Positions 34,334 through 42,990 of a stretch of DNA of 64,000 nt are shown one piece after another. How positions within the stretch are numbered: the first letter of the stretch is position 1; each line of letters opens with the position of its first letter. The notes beneath the pieces were generated by a model. The model saw only the letters and a list, made by a program, of their open reading frames with translations. It ran no database searches and was not told the DNA's origin. Position numbers and translations under genes: made by a program. Location of the stretch: positions 1-64,000 of the forward strand of contig CAYQDB010000010.1 in NCBI GenBank assembly GCA_964416195.1, given 5' to 3'. The DNA comes from CAYQDB01 sp964416195. Lineage in GTDB: Bacteria > Zixibacteria > MSB-5A5 > GN15 > FEB-12.

Positions 34334-35347
34334 TCAATCCAGCTCCACAACTTCTCCGTTCATCCGCATCGATTTATTGGCGGCCTCGAGTATCCGTACC
34401 ACGCGCAGCCCGGCCTGGCCATCGGTCAAAGCCGGACGATTCTCACTGATACTGTTGTAAAACTCACGACTTACTTTCTTCAACGCTTCCGTCAAGTCAA
34501 TGTTCGGCGCGAGCATGTCGCCGGTGCGGTACTGGATCAGAATATCGTAAATCTGATCCCTGTCACGAACAACATCAATCCCCCGATCGTAGATTTTCAC
34601 CTTCTCCGACGGCTCCATGTCGTCATAGATAATCATTTTCTTCGAGCCGGATATAAGCGTTTTACGGACTTTCACCGGCGCCAGCCAGTTGACGTGAATA
34701 TGCCCCAACAGGTTGTCATCATAGTAGGTCGAAATGTAAGCAATGTTCTCGATCTTTTTGTCGAAATGCGCAACCCCGGTGGCGGTTATGGCTTTCGGCT
34801 TACGGTCGAGGAGATAATCCATAATTGAAACATCGTGGGGAGCAAGGTCCCATATAACATTGACATCGTGCTGAAACAGACCAAGGTTCACCCTAACTGA
34901 ATCAAAGTAATACAACTCTCCCAGCTCACCGGAGGTAATGAGCCTTTTGATTGTTCGGACAGCCCCGGTATAGACAAAGGTATGGTCAACCATAAGCTGC
35001 AGATGCTTCTGCTCAGCTTGTTCGATGAGTCTTTGCGCTTGCTCGGTGGTAGCTGTCAACGGCTTCTCTATAAAAAGGTGCTTGCCGTTAGACAGAGCTT
35101 CCATCCCGAGTGAGAAATGGGTAGAGACAGGCGTTGAAATGACCACGGCGTCAATATCCGGGGAGCGTAGTATCTTATCCGGCTCCATGGTGAGCATAAC
35201 GATGGCCGGATACTGTTTGGAAACAAACTCCAGCCTCTCCTTCCTGAAGTCGCACACAGCCGTAACCTTGACATCATCGAGCGCGTTGAAATTGCGAATG
35301 AGGTTCGGTCCCCAGTATCCGCAGCCGATAACACCGATCTTCATCAT
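34334..35347 (-). CDS. Gfo/Idh/MocA sugar dehydrogenase, WbpB/WlbA-like
   Basis: The 337-residue protein has an N-terminal Rossmann fold GVIGCGYWGPNLIRN with the NAD-binding GxGxxG, the EKP motif ('HLFIEKPLT') containing the key Lys, and 'WDLAPHDVSIMDYLL', a substrate-site His. The family oxidises the 3-OH of UDP-N-acetylglucosaminuronate before amination to a 2,3-diamino sugar. It lies one base upstream of the WbpD-like acetyltransferase, which supports that route. The PLP aminotransferase (WbpE) that belongs between them is not in the window. Confidence 0.9.
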   Translation of the reverse strand: MMKIGVIGCGYWGPNLIRNFNALDDVKVTAVCDFRKERLEFVSKQYPAIVMLTMEPDKILRSPDIDAVVISTPVSTHFSLGMEALSNGKHLFIEKPLTATTEQAQRLIEQAEQKHLQLMVDHTFVYTGAVRTIKRLITSGELGELYYFDSVRVNLGLFQHDVNVIWDLAPHDVSIMDYLLDRKPKAITATGVAHFDKKIENIAYISTYYDDNLLGHIHVNWLAPVKVRKTLISGSKKMIIYDDMEPSEKVKIYDRGIDVVRDRDQIYDILIQYRTGDMLAPNIDLTEALKKVSREFYNSISENRPALTDGQAGLRVVRILEAANKSMRMNGEVVELD

Positions 35348-35402
35348 ACAACAAGCCTCCTATACCGGGCTATGGCTGAAAACGTACGGCACTTCCACCC
35401 AG

Positions 35403-36419
35403 CTATTCCGGCATTTCTTCAGTGGCCTCATCTCCCAGCTTCTTCAGCGATAAGTGCTCCTTTTTCAGGAAATAGAAACCCATTACGGTCACGACAATGT
35501 ACTGCACAGCATGAAGGACCAGCGCACAGGATAAGGCATCCTCCTTTGAGACACCATACGCCATCAGCGACCACACAGCGCCGACGTGGTAGACGCCCAC
35601 GAACCCGGGCGACGACGGCACCAGAATCGATATTGACACCACCACGAGAACGACATAGGAAGCGTCCAGCGAGAGTTTGAAACCGAAAGCCCAGAACACG
35701 AATATATTGGAAAACCCCATGAATAGCCAGATCAGAATGGTCTGAGCAGCGACCAAGGCAACGCTTCTGGGATTACTCAAGAACTCCAGCCCGCGTGAGA
35801 ACTTCAAAACGACGTTTTTGATGAACTCCCGAACCGTGACGGGGGCAAAGAACAAATACCTGGCCAGCAGACGTCCCGCCTGATTCGGCTTGAGAGCCAG
35901 AACCAACACTACCAGGATGCCAAACAGAGCAATGGCGATGGCAATGTTCAACCCGAACTTCATTGACTGGTCAAGCGACAGATGCGACACATAGAGAACT
36001 GCTCCAAATATCAGCAGCAGGGCCACCAGGTCAAAGACCATTCTCTCGACGAAGATAGTCGCCAGTGACGCCGACTTGGTGATCTCCCTGTCCTGCGATG
36101 AGAGCGAGTACGCGCGCACGAACTCTCCCAGTCTCAGGGGGAGAACGTTGTTGGCCATGAATCCGATCCAGGTAGCCGCCAGAAGCTTGGAGAATTCCAC
36201 CCGTTTTATTGGGGCCAGCATGTACCGCCAGCGAAATGCTCGCTGGTACATCGTTACGAAAATGAGCACAGCGTTCGGGATGAGCCACAGATAGTTCGCA
36301 CCCCGCAGAGCGGCTTTCAGCTCCGTGAAATTGATATTGCGAAACAGAAACCACAGCAGCAGCAGGGAAATGCCCAGCCCAAGCATCAGGTAGAGAGTTT
36401 TCTTCTGGTTAATAGTCAC
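35403..36419 (-). CDS. UPF0104/lysylphosphatidylglycerol-synthase-like flippase-domain membrane protein
   Basis: The 338-residue protein has about eight membrane helices and the family landmarks 'RAFRWRYML', 'NNVLPLRLGEFVRAY' and 'ISILVPSSPGFVGVYHVGAV'. This is the transmembrane half of MprF-like proteins without the synthase part. Such proteins are thought to flip lipids or support glycolipid export, but that is not firmly known. The GTG start overlaps the GT4 stop (GTGA), so translation is coupled to the glycosyltransferase. Confidence 0.88.
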   Translation of the reverse strand: MTINQKKTLYLMLGLGISLLLLWFLFRNINFTELKAALRGANYLWLIPNAVLIFVTMYQRAFRWRYMLAPIKRVEFSKLLAATWIGFMANNVLPLRLGEFVRAYSLSSQDREITKSASLATIFVERMVFDLVALLLIFGAVLYVSHLSLDQSMKFGLNIAIAIALFGILVVLVLALKPNQAGRLLARYLFFAPVTVREFIKNVVLKFSRGLEFLSNPRSVALVAAQTILIWLFMGFSNIFVFWAFGFKLSLDASYVVLVVVSISILVPSSPGFVGVYHVGAVWSLMAYGVSKEDALSCALVLHAVQYIVVTVMGFYFLKKEHLSLKKLGDEATEEMPE

Positions 36420-37531
36420 TCGTGTCCACCAACAATCGTTTCCAAAAGGGCCTCAAACTTCTTCGCCGCCCTGTCCCAGTTGAACCTGTCAGCCCACTGA
36501 AGCCCGCCCTGTTCAAGCCTTGCCCGAAGATTCCTGTCGCTAAGGACAGTAACAATCTTGCGCGCCAGTTCAGAGATGTCGCCATAGGGATACAGAAAGC
36601 CGGTCTGACCATCCTGTACGGAGTCTTTCAAACCGGGCACGTCAGCCGCAATGACAGGCGTCCCCACGGCATTGGCTTCAATATTGGTCAATCCCCACCC
36701 CTCTTTCAAGGACGGCAACACAGCAACATGAGCGCGACGCATTCGCTCTACTTTGTTCTCCAGCGACACAAACCCGGGAAACTCGACATCAGCAGTCAAT
36801 CCCAACGAGCTTGTAAGGTATTTTAATTTGCCAAGGTAGTCACCATTACCCACCACCATGAGACGGGCGTTGGGCGCCTCCTTCTTTACCAGAGCGAAGG
36901 CTCGAACAAGGTGCTGGATGGACTTGTACTTTTTGATCCGCCCCAAGTACAGGACAGTCGGTTGTTCGTACTTGAGGACGCCGGGGTCATGTGCATACAC
37001 CTGCCGGTTAATGCCGCAGTGAATCACAGAGATGTCTTCACGCGGTATCCCTCGATCAGCGATGTCATCCGCCGTGGATTCAGAGATAACGTTGAATGGC
37101 ATTCCTCGATAGACAAGGACCAGCGGTCGTTCAGCCAGATAGATATAGGTGCCGAGAATGAAATTGATCTCTCGAAAGACAGTAGTAGCGAAAAGGTGCG
37201 GCACAACGACCAGCGTATTCAGCTTCAGATACAACGGCGTATAGAAGGGAATCTTGTTGATATCCTCAACCAGAATATCAAACCGGCTTTCCCTTGCCAG
37301 TTTGCGAAGGTGAAAAGGAGCGATTAAGTTAAAATTGTAACGATTCCCCCGCCTGACAATCCGTATTCCCTCGATTGTCTCCTCCAGTAAGCATCCCCCA
37401 TATCCGGAACAAAACAGGGTGACTTCATGACCGTAACCAACGAGTCGTCTGAGCAACTCTTCGAGGTGCACCTCGGCGCCGCCGGCATACGGGTTACTTA
37501 GATCATTCCAGTTCAGCGCCAGGATTCTCAT
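36416..37531 (-). CDS. Family 4 glycosyltransferase
   Basis: The 371-residue GT-B protein has the N-terminal 'GGAEVHLEELLRRL' acceptor-side glycine loop and 'VLYLGRIKKYKSIQHLVRAF', where the C-domain begins. Near residue 280 is 'LKEGWGLTNIEANAVGTPVIA', the E(x7)E motif that binds the donor sugar phosphate. It is a retaining transferase, probably adding a hexose to a lipid-linked or surface glycan. ATGA overlap with the DUF2723 gene upstream shows coupling. Confidence 0.92.
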   Translation of the reverse strand: MRILALNWNDLSNPYAGGAEVHLEELLRRLVGYGHEVTLFCSGYGGCLLEETIEGIRIVRRGNRYNFNLIAPFHLRKLARESRFDILVEDINKIPFYTPLYLKLNTLVVVPHLFATTVFREINFILGTYIYLAERPLVLVYRGMPFNVISESTADDIADRGIPREDISVIHCGINRQVYAHDPGVLKYEQPTVLYLGRIKKYKSIQHLVRAFALVKKEAPNARLMVVGNGDYLGKLKYLTSSLGLTADVEFPGFVSLENKVERMRRAHVAVLPSLKEGWGLTNIEANAVGTPVIAADVPGLKDSVQDGQTGFLYPYGDISELARKIVTVLSDRNLRARLEQGGLQWADRFNWDRAAKKFEALLETIVGGHE

Positions 37532-40500
37532 TGTTTGCTTGGTCCGGTGGTATCCGGCGCCCTCTTCTCCTTCTCCAGTTCCTTCAGCATCTGCCTAACC
37601 TGGTTGTCGCGCGGATTGAACTGCAGCCATCGTTGTAATAATCGCCTTATGGGTTCCTCCCGTCCGGTTTCCAGGTACAACAGGACCAGATTCTCAAAAG
37701 CCGGCCGGTAGGAAGAATCCTTCGCCAGCACACCGCGAAAAATACGCTCTGCCTCTGTATACCGCTTCAGCTTCACCTCAGCGCGTCCGAGAAGTATTTC
37801 CAGCTTGCGTTTATCGCTGAGGGCGCTTTGTGCAATCAGCGTGCGCAGTTCGTCGACTTCGCCTCTGGCACTATAGAGAGTCGCAAGATACTCGACCGCA
37901 CGCTTAGCATACGGTATCCGCTGCACCGCCTGCTGAATCAGACGGTCCGCCCTGTCATAATCGCCGGCTTTCCTGAGAGCGTCGGCTACAGTAAGGAATC
38001 CGTTAGCCCAGTTCCTGGTCAGACGGAGGGTCGTGGCATTTTTGTAGATAGTTGAGTCACTCACGCCCCGGCATTTGAACTTGTCCGGGTTGGTAAAGAA
38101 ATCGACAGAAGATTCTATGTCAACCCCGTACTGTTCACCAGCCCGGCATACTCGCCACACCATGCCGTTCAAGATCAGCAGGGTGTCCATCGGTCTTCCC
38201 CGATATCGGCGTACTCCCGACCCCACTGTGACGGCAAAGTTTATCGGATGGCGTCCGTGGTTATTGTCAATGATAGCATCGATAACTTGGTCTTGAATAC
38301 GAAAAACAGTGCCGTCAGCAGTGCGGTAGGGTCGAAGCTGATCAATATGTTGATCACTCCAACCCAATTCAATGTTCATAGTGCTTTTCAGTTGCTTGAT
38401 ATACCACGTGCCGTTTGAAAGAGAGAGGTTGACAACTTTCACGTCACGCCGCACTCCGTACACTTCCTGCAAACACCACAGGGGAAACGTATCGTTATCT
38501 CCATAGGTAAATAGGACGGCATCCGGGTCGGCAGAGGTTAGAAGGTTCCAGGCGTAGTCATAGGGGATATAGTTTCGGGAGCGATCGCACAGGTGATAGT
38601 TACCCGCCAGGGCAAATGTCGGCAGCAGGAATAATACCAGAGAGGAGGAAATGACGATTTTTCTAGAGACAGTACCGAATTTTGCCACTGCCTCCCGAAT
38701 GTACTGAACGACTATGGCTGCCCCAATCCCGATAGCGAGTCCAAAAAAAACAAAAGCGGGCGTAAAAAAGTAATCCCGGTCGCGAACTTCAATATGATCC
38801 GCGCCGGAAAGGGGATGCTGCCTGGTACCGTCCGCGAAGTTCATATATAGGACCAGACCCACAGAGCAAACCAACAGCAATATCAGAAATGACGAACCGA
38901 CATCAGCGCGGCGCCGGATGACCTCCCAGACCCCAAACAGTCCAAGCAGGAGAAAACACACGAATTTCGGACCGGTCAGCCCATACTGCTCGTTGAAAAA
39001 GCGCCAGAAACCCATCCGCTGGTAGTCCCCAAACTGATTCTCCCATTCACCACGGCGTTTGAACATCCGCTCTACCATTGACTGCGATCCATACTGCTTG
39101 CGCTCCAGGAAATTGATCATAGCAGTGACGCTTGACGATGGGTTATTTTCATTTATCGCAGGTTGCTTTGCCGACCTGATCGGGATAAACAAGTGTACAG
39201 AATACCCTGCCGCAGCACAGAGAACAATCATCAAGGCCGTTTTCCAGCCAGGTAGTTTGGCAAAAAGGCCCAGAATGAGAATGGCTACAGCCGAGCCCAG
39301 CGCGCCGTAGAAAAAGGGTTTCACCCCAAGCACGACCAGTGACACGCCCACAATAGCTAACAGAAGTGGCCAGCTAAGAACGCGCCGTAACAAGCACAGG
39401 AGAACAATCGCGGCAACAACACTGGTCACCAAGAAAGCGGTATACCCTCTGGGCACAAACAGAGCTGCCGTCATAACTGCTGCCGCCAGGATAAAGGAAG
39501 AGTACACCAGGTAATGACGCTCTCGCCGAGAGTCCTTTTCTCTGGATAAACGCTTGAAGAGGGAATAGAGCGCAAACAGAATAAGAGCCACAAAGGCCGC
39601 CTTCCCCACGTACTCGATTCCATGAACGGCGCTTTCACTCAGTATCTGGCGTGAACTGTTCGCTCCCCAAGCGTTTATTGCCGCCACCAGCAGAGGGGCC
39701 GAGGCCAGCAGGAACCCGGCTCCAACAAGCAGATATCCCGCAGGAATGCGTTCAAAAGAAAAAACATAGAACAGGTAAAACAAAAACACGATGAAAACAG
39801 GGACGTAGTACGAAACCTCACCGGGCCGGGAGGACAAAGCGAAAATCAGGTAGAACTCAAAAACAAAAAAGACAGCCATTGCAAACCAAGCCTGTGCACC
39901 CGATTTCTTTTTCATTATGAAAAAGAGAGCAGCTATCGGCACTACGACGAAGGTAGTCATGTGGACACCGATACCAAGAAAGCCCAAGTAGATAATCAGC
40001 AACATGATCCGATCTGCTGCTGAAGAGCCCTTCTTTTCGGCGTAGATCACCGTCAGCCATAACATGGCTGTCATCAGCATCATTGTCAGGCCGTATACCT
40101 CGGCCTCAACGGAGTTATTCCAGTTGGTCAGGCCAAACGCCAGGAAGAGTGCGCCCGAAGCGCCACCGGCATATGTAAGCCCTCGGCTCAGTGCCGAACG
40201 GTCCGGGCCGAACCAGATGCGCAGGATTCGAGCAACCGCCAGATACCCAAACAACGCCGTAAACGATGAGAAAAAAACTGAGAGATAATTGACTCTCACG
40301 GCAATATCGGCTGAGAGAGGAAGGATACTGAAGATGCGGCCGAGGAGGATATACAGAGGCGAGCCGGGAGGGTGAGGCACTCCAAGAATATAGCTGGCTG
40401 CAATGAACTCGCCACAGTCCCAGAATGAGAGAGTAGACGCTTTGGTCAGGGCATATACGATTAGAACAGTCAGCCAAACACCAAGGCCGACCAGAGCGTG

Positions 40501-40536
40501 AGGAATATCGATTCTATCGCCGATGCTTTTTTTCAT
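37528..40536 (-). CDS. DUF2723 (TMEM260-type) membrane protein with TPR tail
   Basis: The protein has 1002 residues if started at the ATG at 40536 (a TTG lies six bases earlier). Ten or more membrane helices follow the DUF2723 signature 'FWDCGEFIAASYILGVPHPPGSPLY'. 'WNLLTSADPDAVLFTYGDNDTFPLWCLQEVYGVRRDV' opens the periplasmic part. The C-terminus (about 850-1000) is a TPR array ('AERIFRGVLAKDSSYRPAFENLVLLYLETG'). Bacterial DUF2723 proteins resemble GT-C mannosyltransferases, as human TMEM260 does. It is the first gene of the cluster 37531-33008. Confidence 0.92.
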   Translation of the reverse strand: MKKSIGDRIDIPHALVGLGVWLTVLIVYALTKASTLSFWDCGEFIAASYILGVPHPPGSPLYILLGRIFSILPLSADIAVRVNYLSVFFSSFTALFGYLAVARILRIWFGPDRSALSRGLTYAGGASGALFLAFGLTNWNNSVEAEVYGLTMMLMTAMLWLTVIYAEKKGSSAADRIMLLIIYLGFLGIGVHMTTFVVVPIAALFFIMKKKSGAQAWFAMAVFFVFEFYLIFALSSRPGEVSYYVPVFIVFLFYLFYVFSFERIPAGYLLVGAGFLLASAPLLVAAINAWGANSSRQILSESAVHGIEYVGKAAFVALILFALYSLFKRLSREKDSRRERHYLVYSSFILAAAVMTAALFVPRGYTAFLVTSVVAAIVLLCLLRRVLSWPLLLAIVGVSLVVLGVKPFFYGALGSAVAILILGLFAKLPGWKTALMIVLCAAAGYSVHLFIPIRSAKQPAINENNPSSSVTAMINFLERKQYGSQSMVERMFKRRGEWENQFGDYQRMGFWRFFNEQYGLTGPKFVCFLLLGLFGVWEVIRRRADVGSSFLILLLVCSVGLVLYMNFADGTRQHPLSGADHIEVRDRDYFFTPAFVFFGLAIGIGAAIVVQYIREAVAKFGTVSRKIVISSSLVLFLLPTFALAGNYHLCDRSRNYIPYDYAWNLLTSADPDAVLFTYGDNDTFPLWCLQEVYGVRRDVKVVNLSLSNGTWYIKQLKSTMNIELGWSDQHIDQLRPYRTADGTVFRIQDQVIDAIIDNNHGRHPINFAVTVGSGVRRYRGRPMDTLLILNGMVWRVCRAGEQYGVDIESSVDFFTNPDKFKCRGVSDSTIYKNATTLRLTRNWANGFLTVADALRKAGDYDRADRLIQQAVQRIPYAKRAVEYLATLYSARGEVDELRTLIAQSALSDKRKLEILLGRAEVKLKRYTEAERIFRGVLAKDSSYRPAFENLVLLYLETGREEPIRRLLQRWLQFNPRDNQVRQMLKELEKEKRAPDTTGPSKQ

Positions 40537-40677
40537 CCGCAAAAGACCGGACTGTCATTGTGCAACGTTTCTCTCAGAACTAAAAGTGAGAAACCATTAC
40601 TAACTAAAGTGTGAGAATATAATGGATTTCTACGCTAAGGCCAACCCCTTTTGGCGGCTCTCCCTTCATACAGAAAG

Positions 40678-40753
40678 TAGGGCACGGTCCCTGTGATCGT
40701 GCCAGATGGGTGTAGGCGACATGAATTGGCAGGAGCGGGGCTCCAGTCCTGCC
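40678..40753. repeat. Tandem palindromic repeat, possible dispersed-element remnant
   Basis: GTAGGGCACG...CGTGCC (40678-40703) is followed by GGCAGGAGC...GTCCTGCC (40728-40753). Both halves form small hairpins. The GTAGGGCA and CCTGCC ends match those of the in-frame element at 54700-54760, so the two may be family members. It sits in the 322-base gap upstream of 40865. Confidence 0.45.
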
Positions 40754-40800
40754 GATTTCCCCACATTGCTTACCGGTTTGATTCGGGGAAAAATTGATTT

Positions 40801-40828
40801 GTTGTGAAATCCTCTTTACTTATAATTA
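40801..40828 (+). promoter_or_regulatory. promoter of the 40865-42026 module
   Basis: TTGTTG (40801-40806), 16-base spacer and a perfect TATAAT (40823-40828). A start near 40835 leaves a 30-base leader with AAAAAGGAG before the ATG. The module thus has its own promoter. Confidence 0.65.
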
Positions 40829-40864
40829 GTGCGATATGAGAATCACCACTAAAAAGGAGAATGT

Positions 40865-41254
40865 ATGGCAAAGGCAAAACTCGATCTGCCAAACGGTACT
40901 GTTGTACAAATTGAAGGTACCAAGGAGGAAATCCAGAGCATACTGGCATTTTACGCACAATCAACCAGTGGACACGGGCTCTCTCAAAAGAAAGGAACTA
41001 GGAAGAAGAAAAGGGCTGTCACCAACACCTCAAAAAGGAGGACGACAACAGGACCAACCTCTCTTATTCTTGACTTAAGAAACGGGGGATTCTTCAAATC
41101 TAAGCGCAAAATCACCGATATTCAGAAGAAACTAGAAGAGCAGGGGTACATCTATGCGCTTACAAGCCTAACAGCTCCGTTGTCAAATCTTCTCAAGAGA
41201 AAGGAGATTAGACGCATCAAAGAGGCAGATGGTTGGAAATATGTCGCGAACTAA
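40865..41254 (+). CDS. Small basic protein with predicted C-terminal winged helix, unknown function
   Basis: The 129-residue protein starts with a beta hairpin ('KLDLPNGTVVQIEGTKEEIQSILAFYA') and then a Lys/Arg/Ser/Thr-rich linker (about 40-62). Its C-terminal domain (about 65-129) looks like a winged helix-turn-helix: helix 'TDIQKKLEEQGY', recognition-like helix 'SLTAPLSNLLKRKEI', wing 'RRIKEADGWKYV'. It is predicted to bind nucleic acid. No named family is recognised. AAAAAGGAG is upstream of the ATG. The next gene starts 14 bases before its stop, so the two are co-translated. Composition is more A/T-rich than the flanking genes, a hint of transfer. Confidence 0.7.
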   Translation: MAKAKLDLPNGTVVQIEGTKEEIQSILAFYAQSTSGHGLSQKKGTRKKKRAVTNTSKRRTTTGPTSLILDLRNGGFFKSKRKITDIQKKLEEQGYIYALTSLTAPLSNLLKRKEIRRIKEADGWKYVAN

Positions 41255-42026
41255 AAAGAAAAAGACATTGCTGGAAACTTTTGAGACTTTGGAAAAGAGC
41301 ACAAAGCTCAAACTGGCTTGTGTTAGTACGCCTCTTGATCTATGTCTCATTGCTCTTAACATCGCGAAGGAACAGACGGAGTTTGATCAATTGACAGCTG
41401 AACATATCGAGGCTTGTTTGGAAATTGCTGGAGTAGCTATTAAGAAGCAGTCGATCATAAATGCTCTCTCGCGCTCCGGTGGAAAAGTGAAGTCGTTTAG
41501 CTTCGGGCCAGACACGTATTATAAGATCATGACAAAGGGTGAAATTGAAGCAGAACAAGCTCTTGAACGAGGAGGTCTCTCGGTTGTCTGCATTTCGTCA
41601 GGTACACCAAGAACTTCTCGGCGAGGACTAGAGGACGTATTGTCGACACTCACCGGAGATACTATCATTTGCGATCCCTATTATGGAATCCGAACCTTAG
41701 ATTCCTTGGAAAAAATTGGGAAGAAGACCCATGTGAGATTTCTGACTCAGAAAACGTCCGAATCAGGCCGAAAGCTTACAACTGCACTCAAAGATTTCAA
41801 ACGTGAGTTTAGAAACATAGAAATCAGGGTTGCTGATAATACCACCATGCTTCATGATAGATATATTATCGACGGCAAGAAGCTATATATAATCGGCCAT
41901 GGTCTAAAGGATATAGGGAATCGTGACTCTTTCGTAATAGTGCTCGAAAAAGACCTCGCTTCCGACTTGATCCACCAAATCCGAAAGACCTTTAATGCCT
42001 ACTGGCCCAAAGCAACTGACTTGTAG
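41241..42026 (+). CDS. PLD-like domain protein with predicted N-terminal winged helix, unknown function
   Basis: The protein has about 261 residues, started at the ATG at 41241 inside the end of the previous gene. The N-terminal half (about 20-100) is a probable winged helix ('LTAEHIEACLEIAGVAIKKQSIINALSR', 'TYYKIMTKGE'). The C-terminal half carries 'LHDRYIIDGKKLYIIGHGLKDIGNRDSF', resembling the one-copy HxR..(x)..G..LKD..N motif of phospholipase-D-like domains found with mobile or defence proteins. His/Asp/Arg and the LKD stretch are there, but only one HKD-like copy is seen, so a dimer would be needed. A nuclease or phosphodiesterase role is inferred, not shown. Confidence 0.7.
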   Translation: MSRTKKKKTLLETFETLEKSTKLKLACVSTPLDLCLIALNIAKEQTEFDQLTAEHIEACLEIAGVAIKKQSIINALSRSGGKVKSFSFGPDTYYKIMTKGEIEAEQALERGGLSVVCISSGTPRTSRRGLEDVLSTLTGDTIICDPYYGIRTLDSLEKIGKKTHVRFLTQKTSESGRKLTTALKDFKREFRNIEIRVADNTTMLHDRYIIDGKKLYIIGHGLKDIGNRDSFVIVLEKDLASDLIHQIRKTFNAYWPKATDL

Positions 42027-42076
42027 AAAACCCAATTTGTCAGGAGTTGGAGATTTCTTATGCCTTACAGGATTAT

Positions 42077-42508
42077 CTAATCCCCTTTCACCTTCTCCAT
42101 CTTCTTCACATACCCATCCAAAATCCCGTTGACAAAACCTGGTGATTCGGAAGTGGAGAACTTCCTGGCTAGTTCTATGGCTTCGTTGAGAACGACCTTG
42201 ACAGGGGTGTCCGGCATGTGTTGCAGTTCCACCAAGGCCATCTGAAGAATCGTGCGGTCGATTGCTGCAATACGATTGATGTCCCAGTTTTCAGCCAGAC
42301 TGGAAATCAGCCGGTCAGCCCAGTCGCGGTGTTGACCGGTGAGAGAGAAAAGGGTATGGGCAAACCGAACGTTCTTCTCACTCAGCTTGCGATTTCTGAC
42401 GATCTCCGCAAAGATCTCCTCAGACCGTGTTTCTCCGCATTCCGACGCATATAGAGCCTTAAGCACCAATTCACGAGTGAGGCGTCGTGGAGAGAGCTTT
42501 TCCGTCAT
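42077..42508 (-). CDS. nusB: Transcription antitermination factor NusB
   Basis: The 143-residue all-helical protein has the NusB start 'RLTRELVLKALYASECG' and the core 'WDINRIAAIDRTILQMALVELQHMPDTPVKVVLNEAIELARKFST', ending 'GFVNGILDGYVKKM'. It binds boxA RNA with S10 in rRNA antitermination. It overlaps ribH by four bases and closes the riboflavin operon, a common arrangement. Confidence 0.97.
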   Translation of the reverse strand: MTEKLSPRRLTRELVLKALYASECGETRSEEIFAEIVRNRKLSEKNVRFAHTLFSLTGQHRDWADRLISSLAENWDINRIAAIDRTILQMALVELQHMPDTPVKVVLNEAIELARKFSTSESPGFVNGILDGYVKKMEKVKGD

Positions 42509-42975
42509 CCGAGCGCCTTGTAGAGATTGACCATCTCGATAGCCGCCTCGGCGGCGTCCCAGCCCTTGTTGCCCGCCTTGGTTCCGGAACGTTCAATGGC
42601 CTGCTCCAAGGTGTCAGCGGTGACCAGACCATAGATAACCGGAACGCCGGTCTCAAGAGCGATGCGGGCAATACCTTTGGAAGCCTCGTTGGCGATGTAG
42701 TCAAAGTGGGGAGTGTCGCCGCGAACGAGCGCCCCGAGACAGACGACGGCGTCATAATTGCCTAACTTCGCCATCCTTGAGGCGACATACGGTATTTCAA
42801 ACGCACCCGGAACATAAGCAACCGACAGCTTTGCTTCCTCAGCGCCGTGACGCTTCAGGCAATCAAAAGCACCTTCAAGGAGTTTGTCGGTGAGGAAGTT
42901 GTTGAACCTGCTGACGATCAACCCAAATGTCAGCCCGCGTGCATCCAGCTTACCTTCGTATACTTTGTATTCCAT
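42505..42975 (-). CDS. ribH: 6,7-dimethyl-8-ribityllumazine synthase
   Basis: The 156-residue protein starts at the ATG at 42975 with GGGAG upstream (the frame extends five codons further). It shows 'GLIVSRFNNFLTDKLLEGAFDCLKRHGA', 'VPGAFEIPYVASRMA', 'VCLGALVRGDTPHFDYIANEASKGI' and 'PVIYGLVTADTLEQAIERSG', which are the substrate and phosphate sites of lumazine synthase. It condenses aminoribitylaminouracil with dihydroxybutanone phosphate. Its length is that of a normal subunit. Confidence 0.98.
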   Translation of the reverse strand: MEYKVYEGKLDARGLTFGLIVSRFNNFLTDKLLEGAFDCLKRHGAEEAKLSVAYVPGAFEIPYVASRMAKLGNYDAVVCLGALVRGDTPHFDYIANEASKGIARIALETGVPVIYGLVTADTLEQAIERSGTKAGNKGWDAAEAAIEMVNLYKALG

Positions 42976-42990
42976 GTGAATTGCTCCCAT

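Noticed and set aside
33733..34449. A long rightward open frame opposite the acetyltransferase gene
   Set aside because: It mirrors the hexapeptide-repeat gene on the other strand. The leftward gene has clear family motifs, so this is an antisense shadow.
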